Assembly: GCF_020096995.1 (NCBI RefSeq)
Contig: NZ_CP083692.1
Span: forward strand, 1,922,001 to 1,986,000
Length of the DNA stretch: 64,000 bases
Source: Leucobacter sp. Psy1
GTDB taxonomy: Bacteria > Actinomycetota > Actinomycetes > Actinomycetales > Microbacteriaceae
Direction of reading: 5' to 3'
Shown: one piece after another, positions 1 through 7,618 of the stretch
Layout of the letters: each line of letters starts with the position of its first letter
How positions within the stretch are numbered: the first letter of the stretch is position 1
Translations under genes and position numbers: made by a program
Notes under the pieces: model-generated
What the model was told of the DNA's origin: nothing
The model's input: the letters and a program-made list of their open reading frames with translations, nothing else
Database searches by the model: none

Positions 1-491
1 AGCACGGCATCGCCTGGCACGGCAGCCAGGCGGGTCGCCGACACGACGCCGAGCACGCGATCCATCGGGATCCCGGGCGCCGCCGCGGCGCCGCCCTCGG
101 TCTCGGCCCGACCATCCACGACGACAACGCCGTGTCCCTCAGCCACGGGCACGGTGCGCATCGCCTCGGCAGCGGTGGCTGCGGCGGGCATGAGGTGCGG
201 GGCGTCGCAGTCGACGGGCTGGGACTTCACGCGCTGCACCGCTGCGACGAGATCGTCGATCGCGAGATCTTGAGGGAGCACGGCGAGCCCGCCGCGTCGG
301 GCCAGCACCGCGGCGAGACGGGGTCCCGTCACCGAGTTCATGTTCGCCGCGACGAGCGGCAGAGTCGCGGGTGTGCCGTCGTTCGGCGCGAGGTCGACGG
401 ACAGGCGACTGCCCACCGCTGATCGCCGCGGAACGAGGAACACGTCAGAGTATGTGAGGTCGACCGTGGGGCTCGCGCCGATGAATTCCAT
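1..491 (-). CDS. guaB1: GuaB1-family IMP dehydrogenase-like protein / GMP reductase (3' end cut by window edge)
   Basis: The first 163 residues can be read; the gene runs off the left edge. The start MEFIGASPTVDLTYSDVFLV, then a block with AANMNSVTGPRLAA and GGLAVLPQD, is typical of the actinobacterial GuaB1 branch of the IMP dehydrogenase/GMP reductase family. The catalytic cysteine loop lies beyond the window. Residues from about 95 on look like the start of the CBS region. Characterised mycobacterial GuaB1 is reported to act as a GMP reductase in purine salvage, so the older name IMP dehydrogenase may mislead. ATG at 491 is preferred because a TAACGT box ends 7 nt upstream, which suggests a leaderless mRNA. 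The gene is divergent from the YbaK-type gene. Confidence 0.85.
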   Translation of the reverse strand, partial: MEFIGASPTVDLTYSDVFLVPRRSAVGSRLSVDLAPNDGTPATLPLVAANMNSVTGPRLAAVLARRGGLAVLPQDLAIDDLVAAVQRVKSQPVDCDAPHLMPAAATAAEAMRTVPVAEGHGVVVVDGRAETEGGAAAAPGIPMDRVLGVVSATRLAAVPGDAV

Positions 492-498
492 GTGCCCC

Positions 499-504
499 AC
501 GTTA
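499..504 (-). promoter_or_regulatory. -10 box of guaB1 (leaderless type)
   Basis: TAACGT on the minus strand, followed by 7 nt and the ATG. Transcription would begin at or next to the start codon. No clear -35 box. Confidence 0.45.
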
Positions 505-545
505 CGGCACGCGCCCCCGGAAACGCTCTCATCCACTGCGTCCCG

Positions 546-551
546 TAGACT
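546..551 (+). promoter_or_regulatory. -10 box of the YbaK-type gene
   Basis: TAGACT, the same hexamer found at seven other starts in this window. Here it is followed by a leader of about 40 nt that carries a Shine-Dalgarno sequence. Confidence 0.45.
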
Positions 552-597
552 CCCGCCGGAACCATTCGATACGGGCTTGGACCACTCAGGAGGAGCA

Positions 598-1089
598 GTG
601 GGCGTTCCGCAGGTGAAGGCACATCTCGCCGCAGCCGGTTTCGACGGCGAGGTGCGGGAGTTCGAGGACTCCAGTGCGACCGTCAAGCTCGCCGCGCACC
701 AGGTCGGCACGTCGCCTCAACGCATCGCGAAGACGATCGCCCTCTCCGACCCGGAGGACTCCGAGCGCGCGATCCTCGTCGTGATCGCCGGTGACGCGAA
801 GATCCACGGCGGTCGCTTCAAACGGACGTTCGGCGGCAAGCCGCGCATGCTCCCCCACGATCTCGTAGAGCCGATGACGGGGCATCCGGTAGGCGGCGTC
901 TGCCCGTTCGGCAACCCGGAGTCGGCTCGCATCTTCATCGACGAGTCGGTACGGAGATTCGAGTCGGTCTTCCCAGCTGCGGGGTCGGCCACATCGGCGG
1001 TGGAGGTGCGCGTCGATGCGCTCCCCGATCTCTCAGGAGCGGAGAGCTGGGTCGAGGTGACCGCCGGCTGGCAGGAGGACGCCGCTTAA
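598..1089 (+). CDS. YbaK/EbsC-family aminoacyl-tRNA deacylase
   Basis: A protein of 163 residues that probably hydrolyses mischarged aminoacyl-tRNA (Cys-tRNA(Pro) or a similar substrate) in trans, as known for YbaK/ProX-type editing domains. The fold signature is visible: the conserved lysine in IAKTI (residue 45), the stretch VVIAGDAKI, and the glycine-rich substrate loop GHPVGGVCPFG at about 95-105. GTG at 598 is chosen because AGGAGG (589-594) sits just upstream; the frame stays open further upstream but without homology. The stop overlaps the 3' end of the convergent hydrolase gene by 4 bp. The exact tRNA substrate cannot be told from sequence. Confidence 0.88.
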   Translation: MGVPQVKAHLAAAGFDGEVREFEDSSATVKLAAHQVGTSPQRIAKTIALSDPEDSERAILVVIAGDAKIHGGRFKRTFGGKPRMLPHDLVEPMTGHPVGGVCPFGNPESARIFIDESVRRFESVFPAAGSATSAVEVRVDALPDLSGAESWVEVTAGWQEDAA

Positions 1090-1661
1090 CCGGCAGCCAC
1101 TGTCCAGCGCGCGATCACCTCGTCGACCGTCTCGAGCGTGGCCTGTCGATCGTCGACGAGCTGCTGGAGCACTGACTCCTCGTAGTCGGGTCGCTCGCTT
1201 CCGACGGCATCCGTGACGACCGACATGCGCGTGTTCATGGCGTACCCGTCGCGAGCCGTGTGCGCGATGCAGAGGTGCGTCGACACCCCGGCCATGACGA
1301 CCCGGTTCACCCCGAGGTTCTTGAGGCGGAGATGGAGGTCGGTGCCGAACCAGGCGCTATCCCGGGTCTTCTCCACCTGCGTCGCTTGTGCAGTCTCGAG
1401 CCCCTCGACCAGTGCGGTCGTGGGGTCGCCGGAGAAGAGGTAGCCCTGATCGTCGTCAAGCATGTTCAATGTCCACGTCGAGCGGTCACGGCTGTGCACC
1501 GTCGTGATGACGAAGACGGGCACGTCGGCCCGCCTCGCCGCTGCCGACAGCCGGTTCACCGACTCGACGAGGGCTGCTCTCAGCGATGCGAGGGGTTCGT
1601 CCTCGAAGAATCCGGCCTGCATATCAACGATGAACAGCGCCTCGTTCGCTGCTTCACTCAC
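1086..1661 (-). CDS. isochorismatase-family cysteine hydrolase
   Basis: A 191-residue member of the isochorismatase-like hydrolases. The catalytic triad can be placed: Asp13 in FIVDMQ, Lys98 in EKTRDSAWF and Cys131 in GVSTHLCIAHTARDGY. The cis-peptide region GVSTHLC is well conserved. Family members hydrolyse amides, nicotinamide, isochorismate or related substrates; nothing in the neighbourhood (a tRNA deacylase and rpsT) points to one of these. GTG 1661 is preceded by GAGGGG at a good distance. It is divergent from rpsT and convergent with the YbaK-type gene. Confidence 0.85.
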   Translation of the reverse strand: MSEAANEALFIVDMQAGFFEDEPLASLRAALVESVNRLSAAARRADVPVFVITTVHSRDRSTWTLNMLDDDQGYLFSGDPTTALVEGLETAQATQVEKTRDSAWFGTDLHLRLKNLGVNRVVMAGVSTHLCIAHTARDGYAMNTRMSVVTDAVGSERPDYEESVLQQLVDDRQATLETVDEVIARWTVAAG

Positions 1662-1681
1662 GCAAATCCCCTCTCATCGTG

Positions 1682-1687
1682 TAACAT
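1682..1687 (+). promoter_or_regulatory. possible -10 box of rpsT
   Basis: TAACAT about 100 nt before the GTG of rpsT. The leader in between contains GTGTGG/CCACAC, a small hairpin that could serve S20 autoregulation. Weak call. Confidence 0.3.
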
Positions 1688-1790
1688 TGATTCTTGGCTT
1701 GCGTGTGGATCAACACCACACATCCCGCGAGGTGCCCTCTCTCGCCTCGCGGACCATCCGATTCACTCAGACTGAAGGACACAACCCAAC

Positions 1791-2051
1791 GTGGCAAATA
1801 TCAAGTCGCAGATCAAGCGCATCAAGACCAACCAGAAGGCAACCGACCGCAACCGCGCCTACAAGAGCGAGCTCCGCACCGTCGTGCGCGCAGCACGCTC
1901 CGCGATCGCCTCGGGCGACAAGGCAGACGCGCAGGCGAAGGTGCAGCTGGCGACGCGCAAGCTCGACAAGGCCGTGTCGAAGGGTGTCATCCACCAGAAC
2001 CAGGCCGCGAACCGCAAGTCGAAGCTTGCTTCGCAGTTCGCCGCGCTCTAA
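1791..2051 (+). CDS. rpsT: 30S ribosomal protein S20
   Basis: The 86-residue product is a full-length S20: it starts [11 protein letters not shown], is rich in Lys, Arg and Ala, and forms the helical rRNA-binding protein of the 30S body. GTG 1791 is used, with GAAGGA (1774-1779) as Shine-Dalgarno. It is expressed alone and ends in a strong hairpin terminator. holA faces it from the other side; rpsT and holA are usual neighbours in actinobacteria. Confidence 0.97.
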   Translation: MANIKSQIKRIKTNQKATDRNRAYKSELRTVVRAARSAIASGDKADAQAKVQLATRKLDKAVSKGVIHQNQAANRKSKLASQFAAL

Positions 2052-2064
2052 GCAGCACTGAGCA

Positions 2065-2104
2065 CGCGAAAGGCCCCCGCTTCGGCGGGGGCCTTTCGCG
2101 TTTC
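2065..2104 (+). terminator. bidirectional rpsT/holA terminator
   Basis: A perfect 16-bp stem: CGCGAAAGGCCCCCGC (2065-2080), a TTCG tetraloop, then the exact reverse complement to 2100, followed by TTTC. It lies between two convergent genes and can serve both. Confidence 0.93.
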
Positions 2105-2113
2105 ACCCGGCGA

Positions 2114-3148
2114 TCAGCGATCTCTGCCGCGTCTGGCGACCAGCAGCAGGTAGCGCTCGAGCGCGTACTCGGGGTCACGGCTTCCGCCCTTCAACAACCA
2201 CTCGGTCTCGGCGCCCGCGTCGACGCAGCGCGCGAGGTCCTCCTCGGTCCAGCCGCGAAGTTCGCGCTGCGCCCGCTCGACCTGCCACGGCGCCATGCCG
2301 AGCTCCTTCGCGAGTTGGCCGGACCCCCCGCGCGCCCCGTAGACGCGGGCCATGGCCCGCACCTTCATATTGATCGCCACGAGGATCGGAATCGGATCGG
2401 TTCCGGTCGACAGCGCCTGGCGCAGCAGCACCAGTGCGTCGGCGGCCTTTCCCGCCGTGGCGGCGTCGGCGACCTTGAACCCGTTCGTCTCCACGCGTCC
2501 CTCGGTGGCGCGTTCGACCTCGTCCTCGGTGATGCGCTTCCCGGTATTCGTGACGAGCTGTGCGCAGGCACCCGCGAGCTCCCCCAGACCGCCGGAGTAC
2601 GCCGCGAGGAGCATGCGCATGGCACCCGGTGTCGCCTGCGCCCCGAGACGCCGGAACTCGGCCTGCAGGAACGCGAGCCGGTCGGCGTCCTTCTTCACCT
2701 CGGCGCACACGACCTCGATGCCGTCGCCGACTCCTGAGCGCACGAGGTCGAGGAGCGCTTTACCGCGCTGGCCGCCGGCATGCCGTAGGACGAGCGTCGT
2801 GTCCTCAGCCGTCTCCGCGACGTACCGCTTCGCATCCTCGAGGAACGCATCCGAGCACTTCTCGACCGATGAGACGCGGATCAGTCGCGGCTCGGCGAAG
2901 AGCGATGGGCTCGCGATGGTGAGGAGCTCCCCCGACGTGTAGGCCGCGGCGTCCACATCGTGCACTTCAAGCTCGGCGGACACGGCGCGCAACTCGGTGC
3001 GCACCGCCTGGCCGGCGCGATCCGCGAGGAACGTCTCCGGCCCGCTGATGAGCACCACCGGGGCCGCTCGCACCTGGTCCCACGGGACCTGCGGAATCTG
3101 CACCTTGGACCGGCTTCCGCCACCGGATTTCGTCTGTACGCGCGCCAC
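2114..3148 (-). CDS. holA: DNA polymerase III delta subunit
   Basis: A 344-residue clamp-loader delta subunit. It opens the beta sliding clamp together with delta prime and the tau/gamma subunits. Visible features are the N-terminal AAA-like domain (VVLISGPETFLADRAG, without a working P-loop, as expected), the central lid region and the C-terminal collar domain with NMKVRAMARVYGARGG and the ending DPEYALERYLLLVARRG. GTG 3148 is selected because TAGGCT ends 6 nt upstream, which predicts a leaderless mRNA. In related genomes comEC usually lies directly upstream of holA; here about 5 kb with ectABC separates them. Confidence 0.95.
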   Translation of the reverse strand: MARVQTKSGGGSRSKVQIPQVPWDQVRAAPVVLISGPETFLADRAGQAVRTELRAVSAELEVHDVDAAAYTSGELLTIASPSLFAEPRLIRVSSVEKCSDAFLEDAKRYVAETAEDTTLVLRHAGGQRGKALLDLVRSGVGDGIEVVCAEVKKDADRLAFLQAEFRRLGAQATPGAMRMLLAAYSGGLGELAGACAQLVTNTGKRITEDEVERATEGRVETNGFKVADAATAGKAADALVLLRQALSTGTDPIPILVAINMKVRAMARVYGARGGSGQLAKELGMAPWQVERAQRELRGWTEEDLARCVDAGAETEWLLKGGSRDPEYALERYLLLVARRGRDR

Positions 3149-3154
3149 CAGACC

Positions 3155-3160
3155 AGCCTA
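3155..3160 (-). promoter_or_regulatory. -10 box of holA (leaderless type)
   Basis: TAGGCT on the minus strand, 6 nt (GGTCTG), then the GTG start. Confidence 0.5.
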
Positions 3161-3189
3161 GTCGTCACCTCGGACACGCTCCCGCAAAT

Positions 3190-3205
3190 GTAACGAAACG
3201 ATAAC
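3190..3205 (+). promoter_or_regulatory. direct repeat resembling an MtrA site
   Basis: GTAAC-GAAACG-ATAAC. Actinobacterial MtrA is known to bind direct repeats of GTAAC spaced by 6 nt, and MtrAB responds to osmotic stress in Corynebacterium. The element is about 120 bp upstream of the ectA -35 box and close to the holA promoter, so it might control either one. This is inference from a short motif. Confidence 0.3.
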
Positions 3206-3252
3206 GACAGGGCCGTGGAAAACGACGCTCCGCGGACCCGTCGGCTTCCCTT

Positions 3253-3270
3253 ATGAGCATTGGCGCTCAT
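3253..3270. promoter_or_regulatory. inverted repeat upstream of ectA
   Basis: ATGAGC-N6-GCTCAT, about 57 bp upstream of the ectA -35 box. A possible operator; no known regulator site is recognised. Confidence 0.25.
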
Positions 3271-3326
3271 CGAGATCGATGTGTCCCGTAGAGCCCGAAA
3301 ATGGCGCAAATCCGCGCTTTGTGAGC

Positions 3327-3354
3327 TTGACTCCCGCGCTGGTCTCGCTATGTT
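3327..3354 (+). promoter_or_regulatory. ectA promoter (-35 TTGACT, -10 TATGTT)
   Basis: TTGACT (3327-3332), a 16-nt spacer and TATGTT (3349-3354). The ATG of ectA follows after 8 nt, so the transcript should start at or within 1-2 nt of the start codon. One of the best sigma-70-type promoters in the window. Confidence 0.7.
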
Positions 3355-3362
3355 GGATCAGC

Positions 3363-3881
3363 ATGGAAACGGTACAGATCACTGATCATCCGCACACCTC
3401 CACCCTGACTCCCGAACTCGACATCAGAGTTCCCACCCTCGACGACGGCCAGCACCTGTGGGAGCTTGCCCGCGACTCGCAGGTGCTCGACCTCAACTCG
3501 AGCTACTCCTACCTGCTCTGGTGCCGCGACTTCGCCGAGACCTCGGCGATCGCGACGATCGACGGCGAGCCCGCCGGTTTCATCACCGGCTACACGCGCC
3601 CCGAGTCCCCCGACACGCTCATGATCTGGCAGGTCGCCGTCTCCGAGGAGCACCGCGGCCACGGTCTGGCGAGTCGCATGCTGAACAGCCTCGCTGACTG
3701 GACGAATGCGAAGCGTCTTGAGACCACGATCACGCAGGACAACGAAGCATCGCAGCGTCTCTTCGCCGCCTTCGCCGCCGACCGTGATGCCAATTGCAAT
3801 CGGTCGCCGCTGTTCACGGGGGATCTCTACCCCGATTCGCATGACACCGAGTTCCTCTACGAGATCGCCCCGCTGCGCTAG
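3363..3881 (+). CDS. ectA: L-2,4-diaminobutyric acid acetyltransferase
   Basis: The first gene of ectABC. EctA acetylates L-2,4-diaminobutyrate with acetyl-CoA to N-gamma-acetyl-diaminobutyrate, the second step of ectoine synthesis. The product is a 172-residue GNAT protein. The acetyl-CoA loop [17 protein letters not shown] spans about 91-107 (RGHGLA), and the EctA-typical segment [16 protein letters not shown] precedes it at 42-57. An in-frame ATG lies 84 nt further upstream, but the residues it would add look unrelated, and the promoter places the mRNA start at 3361-3363, so ATG 3363 on a leaderless mRNA is the best start. There is no Shine-Dalgarno. ectB follows after 89 nt. Confidence 0.93.
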   Translation: METVQITDHPHTSTLTPELDIRVPTLDDGQHLWELARDSQVLDLNSSYSYLLWCRDFAETSAIATIDGEPAGFITGYTRPESPDTLMIWQVAVSEEHRGHGLASRMLNSLADWTNAKRLETTITQDNEASQRLFAAFAADRDANCNRSPLFTGDLYPDSHDTEFLYEIAPLR

Positions 3882-3970
3882 AGCGCGCGCGCACCGGATC
3901 CCGACCCGGATCCACCGATCCACAGCTGTTTCCCCCGCGACGACCCGAGGTCGTCAGGAAGGATAGACCT

Positions 3971-5263
3971 ATGTCTGATGTGTTCACCGAAGTCGAGTCC
4001 GAAGTCCGCAGCTACTCCCGCTCCTGGCCGGCCACGTTCGTCCGGGCGTCCGGCGCCAAGCAGTGGGCGGAGGACGGCACCGAGTACATCGACTTCTTCT
4101 CGGGCGCCGGCGCCCTGAATTACGGCCACAACGATCCGGCCGTGATCGAGCCGCTGATCGAGTACCTGCAGTCGGGTGCGGTCCTGCACTCGCTCGACAT
4201 GCAGACCCCCGCCAAGCGCGAGTTCCTGGAGACGTTCTCTGAGCTGATCCTGCAGCCGCGGAATCTCGACTACAAGGTCATGTTCCCCGGCCCGACGGGC
4301 ACCAACACCGTCGAGGCCGCGCTGAAGCTCGCCCGCAAGGCCACGGGTCGACAGCACATCCTGTCGTTCACCAACGCATTCCACGGCATGACGCTCGGCT
4401 CGCTGTCGGTCACGGGCAATGCGATGAAGCGTCGGGGTGCGGGGATCCCACTCACCCACACGTCGCGTCTGCCCTACGACGGCTACCTGGCCAGCGGGCA
4501 GTCCGACTTCGAGTGGCTCGAGAACGTGCTCGAGGACTCGGGCTCCGGCGTCGACAAGCCGGCAGCGATCATCGTCGAGACGGTGCAGGGCGAGGGCGGT
4601 CTGCGCGCCGCGAGCGCCGAGTGGCTCCGCACGCTCGAGTCGCTGTGCCGCCGCCACGAGATCCTGCTGATCGTCGACGACGTCCAGGCCGGGTGCGGCC
4701 GCACCGGCTCGTTCTTCAGCTTCGAAGAGGCCGGCATCACGCCCGACATCGTGTGCCTCTCGAAGTCGATTTCAGGATCGGGTCTCCCGCTCGCCCTCAC
4801 CCTGTTCCGCCCCGAGCTCGATCTCTGGGAGCCCGGTGAGCACAACGGCACGTTCCGCGGCAACAACCCGGCGTTCGTCACCGGTACCGCTGCGCTCAAG
4901 GCGTACTGGGCCGATCCGACGTTCCAGAACTTCATGGGCGGCACCATCGCTCACCTGCAGCGCCGTCTCGAAGAGATCATCGGCATGGTCGACGGCGCGT
5001 CGCAGCGTGGACGGGGACTCCTCGCGGGCGTGAAGTTCGAGGATCCCGACCTCGCCGAGGCGGTTGCCGCCGTGAGCTTCGCGAACGGCCTGCTCGTCGA
5101 GACCTCCGGCTCGGAGAACGAGGTGCTGAAGATCATGCCCCCGCTCACGATCAGCACGCAGGATCTCGATGCCGGCTGCGACATTCTGACCGCGGCGGTC
5201 CGCGAGGTGACCAGCAGCTCCGCCGATGACCAGGCCGGCGAGCAGACGCTCGTCGAGGCCTGA
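3971..5263 (+). CDS. ectB: L-2,4-diaminobutyrate:2-oxoglutarate transaminase
   Basis: EctB makes L-2,4-diaminobutyrate from aspartate semialdehyde with glutamate as amino donor, the first committed step of ectoine synthesis. The 430-residue product is a class III PLP aminotransferase of normal length. The Schiff-base lysine is Lys265 in [15 protein letters not shown]; the PLP-stacking and ring-nitrogen region is [13 protein letters not shown] (Asp236/237); [16 protein letters not shown] binds the phosphate. A strong AGGAAGGA precedes ATG 3971. If the organism has a diaminobutyrate-containing cell wall, as several Microbacteriaceae do, EctB could also feed peptidoglycan synthesis; that is inference. 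Confidence 0.96.
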   Translation: MSDVFTEVESEVRSYSRSWPATFVRASGAKQWAEDGTEYIDFFSGAGALNYGHNDPAVIEPLIEYLQSGAVLHSLDMQTPAKREFLETFSELILQPRNLDYKVMFPGPTGTNTVEAALKLARKATGRQHILSFTNAFHGMTLGSLSVTGNAMKRRGAGIPLTHTSRLPYDGYLASGQSDFEWLENVLEDSGSGVDKPAAIIVETVQGEGGLRAASAEWLRTLESLCRRHEILLIVDDVQAGCGRTGSFFSFEEAGITPDIVCLSKSISGSGLPLALTLFRPELDLWEPGEHNGTFRGNNPAFVTGTAALKAYWADPTFQNFMGGTIAHLQRRLEEIIGMVDGASQRGRGLLAGVKFEDPDLAEAVAAVSFANGLLVETSGSENEVLKIMPPLTISTQDLDAGCDILTAAVREVTSSSADDQAGEQTLVEA

Positions 5264-5334
5264 GCCAGCGGTTCTCGGCGACACCCTGTCGCGCGAGACC
5301 GCCTCATCCACACTTCTTCCGGAAAGGAATTCCT

Positions 5335-5724
5335 ATGCGCGTAGTCCAGTTGAACGACCTGAACAACACCGATCGCGATGTGACCTCGGAGACCTGGCGC
5401 AGCCGGCGCATGGTGCTCGCGAAGGAGGGCGTCGGCTTCTCTTTCCACGACACCGTCATCTATGCGGGCACGACTTCCACGTTCCACTACCAGAACCACG
5501 TCGAGGCGGTGTACTGCGTGCAGGGCACCGGCACGCTGACGAACGAGGAAACGGGCGAGACGTTCCCACTTCGTGACGGCACGATGTACCTGCTCGACGG
5601 CAACGAGAAGCACACCGTGCAGGCGGACTCAGAGCTCCGCATGGCGTGCGTGTTCAACCCGCCGGTGACCGGGCGCGAGGTGCACGATGAGAACGGGGTC
5701 TACCCCGTGCTCGCCGAGGCCTGA
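5335..5724 (+). CDS. ectC: L-ectoine synthase
   Basis: EctC cyclises N-gamma-acetyl-diaminobutyrate to ectoine, a compatible solute. The product is a 129-residue cupin. The iron ligands known from EctC structures fall at the expected places: Glu57 ([11 protein letters not shown]), Tyr85 (TMYLLDG) and His93 (NEKHTVQ). GGAAAGG upstream supports ATG 5335. It is the last gene of the operon and is followed within 15 bp by a perfect terminator. No ectD (ectoine hydroxylase) and no aspartokinase gene follow, so hydroxyectoine is not made from this locus. Confidence 0.96.
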   Translation: MRVVQLNDLNNTDRDVTSETWRSRRMVLAKEGVGFSFHDTVIYAGTTSTFHYQNHVEAVYCVQGTGTLTNEETGETFPLRDGTMYLLDGNEKHTVQADSELRMACVFNPPVTGREVHDENGVYPVLAEA

Positions 5725-5739
5725 ACCGCCTGACTCACA

Positions 5740-5785
5740 ACGAAACCCGCCCCGACCTCACTGGTCGGGGCGGGTTTCGTCGTGT
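5740..5785 (+). terminator. ectABC terminator, bidirectional
   Basis: A perfect 18-bp stem (5740-5757 with 5763-5780) around a TCACT loop; arm ACGAAACCCGCCCCGACC. The DoxX gene converges from the other side. Confidence 0.93.
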
Positions 5786-5804
5786 CTGCGGATGCCGACC
5801 CGGG

Positions 5805-6209
5805 TTACTTGTTCTTGCGCCAGACGATGAGGGCGATCGCGATGGCGAGCAGCCAGGAGTCCTTGGCGATCGGAGTACCGTCCTGCGTCGGGCGGACTCC
5901 GTCCGACTCGGTCATGCCCGGTGTGCGCAAGTACATCGACATGAGGCTGCCCGAGAACGCGGCGAGGGCGAGACCGGCGATCTTGTTCGGGATGAACAGC
6001 AGCAGGAGGGCTGCGCCGACGCTGATCTCGCCGTAGCTGATGAACTTGCCGAACTGTTCGCGCGTGAGCTTCTTCAGTGGCGGCACGCCTCTCACCGCCA
6101 TGCTCTGCAACGACTCCGCTGCCTCTGGCGGAAGCCCGAGCTTGCCGATGCCGGAGTTCAGGATGAAGGCTCCGGGAACGATGCGGAGAACTGCGGTGCT
6201 GAGACTCAT
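5805..6209 (-). CDS. DoxX-family membrane protein
   Basis: A 134-residue protein with about four hydrophobic segments: an N-terminal one around ALRIVPGAFILNSGIGKLG, then ISYGEISVGAALLLLF, IAGLALAAFSGSL and a C-terminal SWLLAIAIALIVW ending in WRKNK. The order fits the DoxX/DoxD superfamily, whose members act in membrane redox or thiosulfate-related processes; the role here is unknown. ATG 6209 follows GGAG at 6 nt spacing; a longer frame upstream lies inside the FUSC gene and is not homologous. It sits 50 nt downstream of the FUSC gene, so the two are probably cotranscribed. Confidence 0.75.
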   Translation of the reverse strand: MSLSTAVLRIVPGAFILNSGIGKLGLPPEAAESLQSMAVRGVPPLKKLTREQFGKFISYGEISVGAALLLLFIPNKIAGLALAAFSGSLMSMYLRTPGMTESDGVRPTQDGTPIAKDSWLLAIAIALIVWRKNK

Positions 6210-6259
6210 GTAATGCTCCAGTTCAGTGAGAGGGTGTGGAGGTACCCACGATAGGCGTC

Positions 6260-7324
6260 TCAGGGCGTCACTGTCGAGGTCTTGCGGCGCCGATCCCAGA
6301 GTGCGCTGGCGATCACGACCCCGATTCCGACGCCGGCACCGAGCGCGGTCTCCAGGAATCGTGCGCCGAGCAGTTCGCCGACCGGTGTCGGGTGGGCGAG
6401 CTGCACCATGAGCAGTGCGAGCGGGGTGATGAACACGAGCGAGAGCGGGTAGTTGCGCAGCACGAAGAGCTCGGCGATGAACTGGAGCAGGATCACCCAC
6501 ACCACCAACTGCCAGGCCTCTGCGGGGAACGAGAGCAGGAAGGCTGTTGCGACGATCCCGAGCGCGGTGCCGACGACGCGGTGGAGGCCGCGTTCGACCT
6601 GCGCGCTACGGCCGGGCACGGAGAGCGGCGCAATCGCGGCGATCTGCGCCCAGTACGGGAACGGCAAGCCCGAGAGGAGCCCCACGATTCCGGCGAGGAG
6701 CGCCGCGATCGCGGTCCGCGCGAAGTCCGCGCGCACCTGCCTGGCCGCCCAGTGACGCAGCTCCGGGCCGAAATCTTCGGGCGGATGCCGCTCGCCGAGC
6801 CAGTGGCCGGCGAGTCCGAGAAGCACGCTTCCTGCAGCTGACCCTCCGGCCACGAGCACCGCGACCCATATCGGAGCGGCGGGCGGAGCCGCGGCGACCG
6901 CGGCGACGGCGAAGAGCGGGAAGAGGGCTCCTGCGGGTTTGATGCCTCGCGCGGTCACGAGCGCGGCCGCGAACCCCGCGACGAGGGAGGTGATCAGCAG
7001 CGTCACCCACGGGCCGGTGCTCGGGTTCCCGTGCTCCCCCGCGAGCGCGAGCGTCGCCCCGATGGCGACACATGAGGTCAGCACGATCGCCATAAGACCC
7101 TGCCGCCGGAACCGCGCGCGCGTCGGTTCGTACCGGGAATAGATGCCGGTGAACGCGCCGAAACCTGCGTACATCGCCCAGCTCATCTGGTCGGTCGCGA
7201 GCAGGAGCAGGAGCGGGATGGCCAGCCCGAGTGAGATGCGGAACGCGGGCAGGTGATCGGTGCGCCGCGGCCCGAGTCTGACGAAACGGCGCAGCGGACC
7301 GGTTGCCGGTGCGGGTTCAGGCAC
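6260..7324 (-). CDS. FUSC-family inner-membrane transporter
   Basis: A 354-residue membrane protein with two sets of about five to six hydrophobic segments, separated by a soluble stretch around GHWLGERHPPEDFGPELRHW. The pattern matches the FUSC/aromatic acid exporter type. Substrates in known members are aromatic acids such as p-hydroxybenzoate or fusaric acid; none can be assigned here. GTG 7324 has GAGGA at 7 nt spacing. It is upstream of and probably in one unit with the DoxX gene. It shares only the general fold with the second FUSC protein at 23.6-24.7 kb. Confidence 0.72.
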   Translation of the reverse strand: MPEPAPATGPLRRFVRLGPRRTDHLPAFRISLGLAIPLLLLLATDQMSWAMYAGFGAFTGIYSRYEPTRARFRRQGLMAIVLTSCVAIGATLALAGEHGNPSTGPWVTLLITSLVAGFAAALVTARGIKPAGALFPLFAVAAVAAAPPAAPIWVAVLVAGGSAAGSVLLGLAGHWLGERHPPEDFGPELRHWAARQVRADFARTAIAALLAGIVGLLSGLPFPYWAQIAAIAPLSVPGRSAQVERGLHRVVGTALGIVATAFLLSFPAEAWQLVVWVILLQFIAELFVLRNYPLSLVFITPLALLMVQLAHPTPVGELLGARFLETALGAGVGIGVVIASALWDRRRKTSTVTP

Positions 7325-7618
7325 GCGGTTCCTCTCTCGGTCGCGGTGATGGCGAACGGGAGTTCACTCCAGTTCACGCAAGCACCCAGGATACTCCCGC
7401 GACGATGAGCGCGAGATCCTGTTCGTCTGATCCGTGGTGCAGGGTCAGTCCAGCTTGAGCCGCTCGACATCTGCGGTCGCTCGGCGCATGCGTAGCGCGA
7501 GCCTCGAGACGCGCTGAGACGCGGGCGCAGGAGAACGCTCATCATTCTCGTGAAAGGTATCGAGGAACCGGCCGGCCTCGATGTCAGGATTCCAGGCGGG
7601 CGCTCGCCGAACGCGGTC
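7325..7618. other. intergenic stretch between the GNAT and FUSC genes
   Basis: No gene with a credible start is seen. After the TGA of the GNAT gene the same reading frame stays open for 57 more codons (minus strand, ending at the stop 7445-7447) and codes for a charged peptide ending VERLKLD. It has no start except an internal ATG. It could be the eroded end of a longer ancestral protein or a chance open frame in GC-rich DNA. Confidence 0.4.

Noticed and set aside
1260-1775. 171-codon plus-strand frame
   Set aside because: Antisense to the isochorismatase-like gene, whose catalytic triad is intact.
3279-3362. ATG 3279 as start of ectA
   Set aside because: The added residues do not match EctA, and the promoter at 3327-3354 lies inside this extension.
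7183-7545. 120-codon minus-strand frame at the FUSC 5' end
   Set aside because: Runs out of frame into the FUSC gene and has no family-like sequence.
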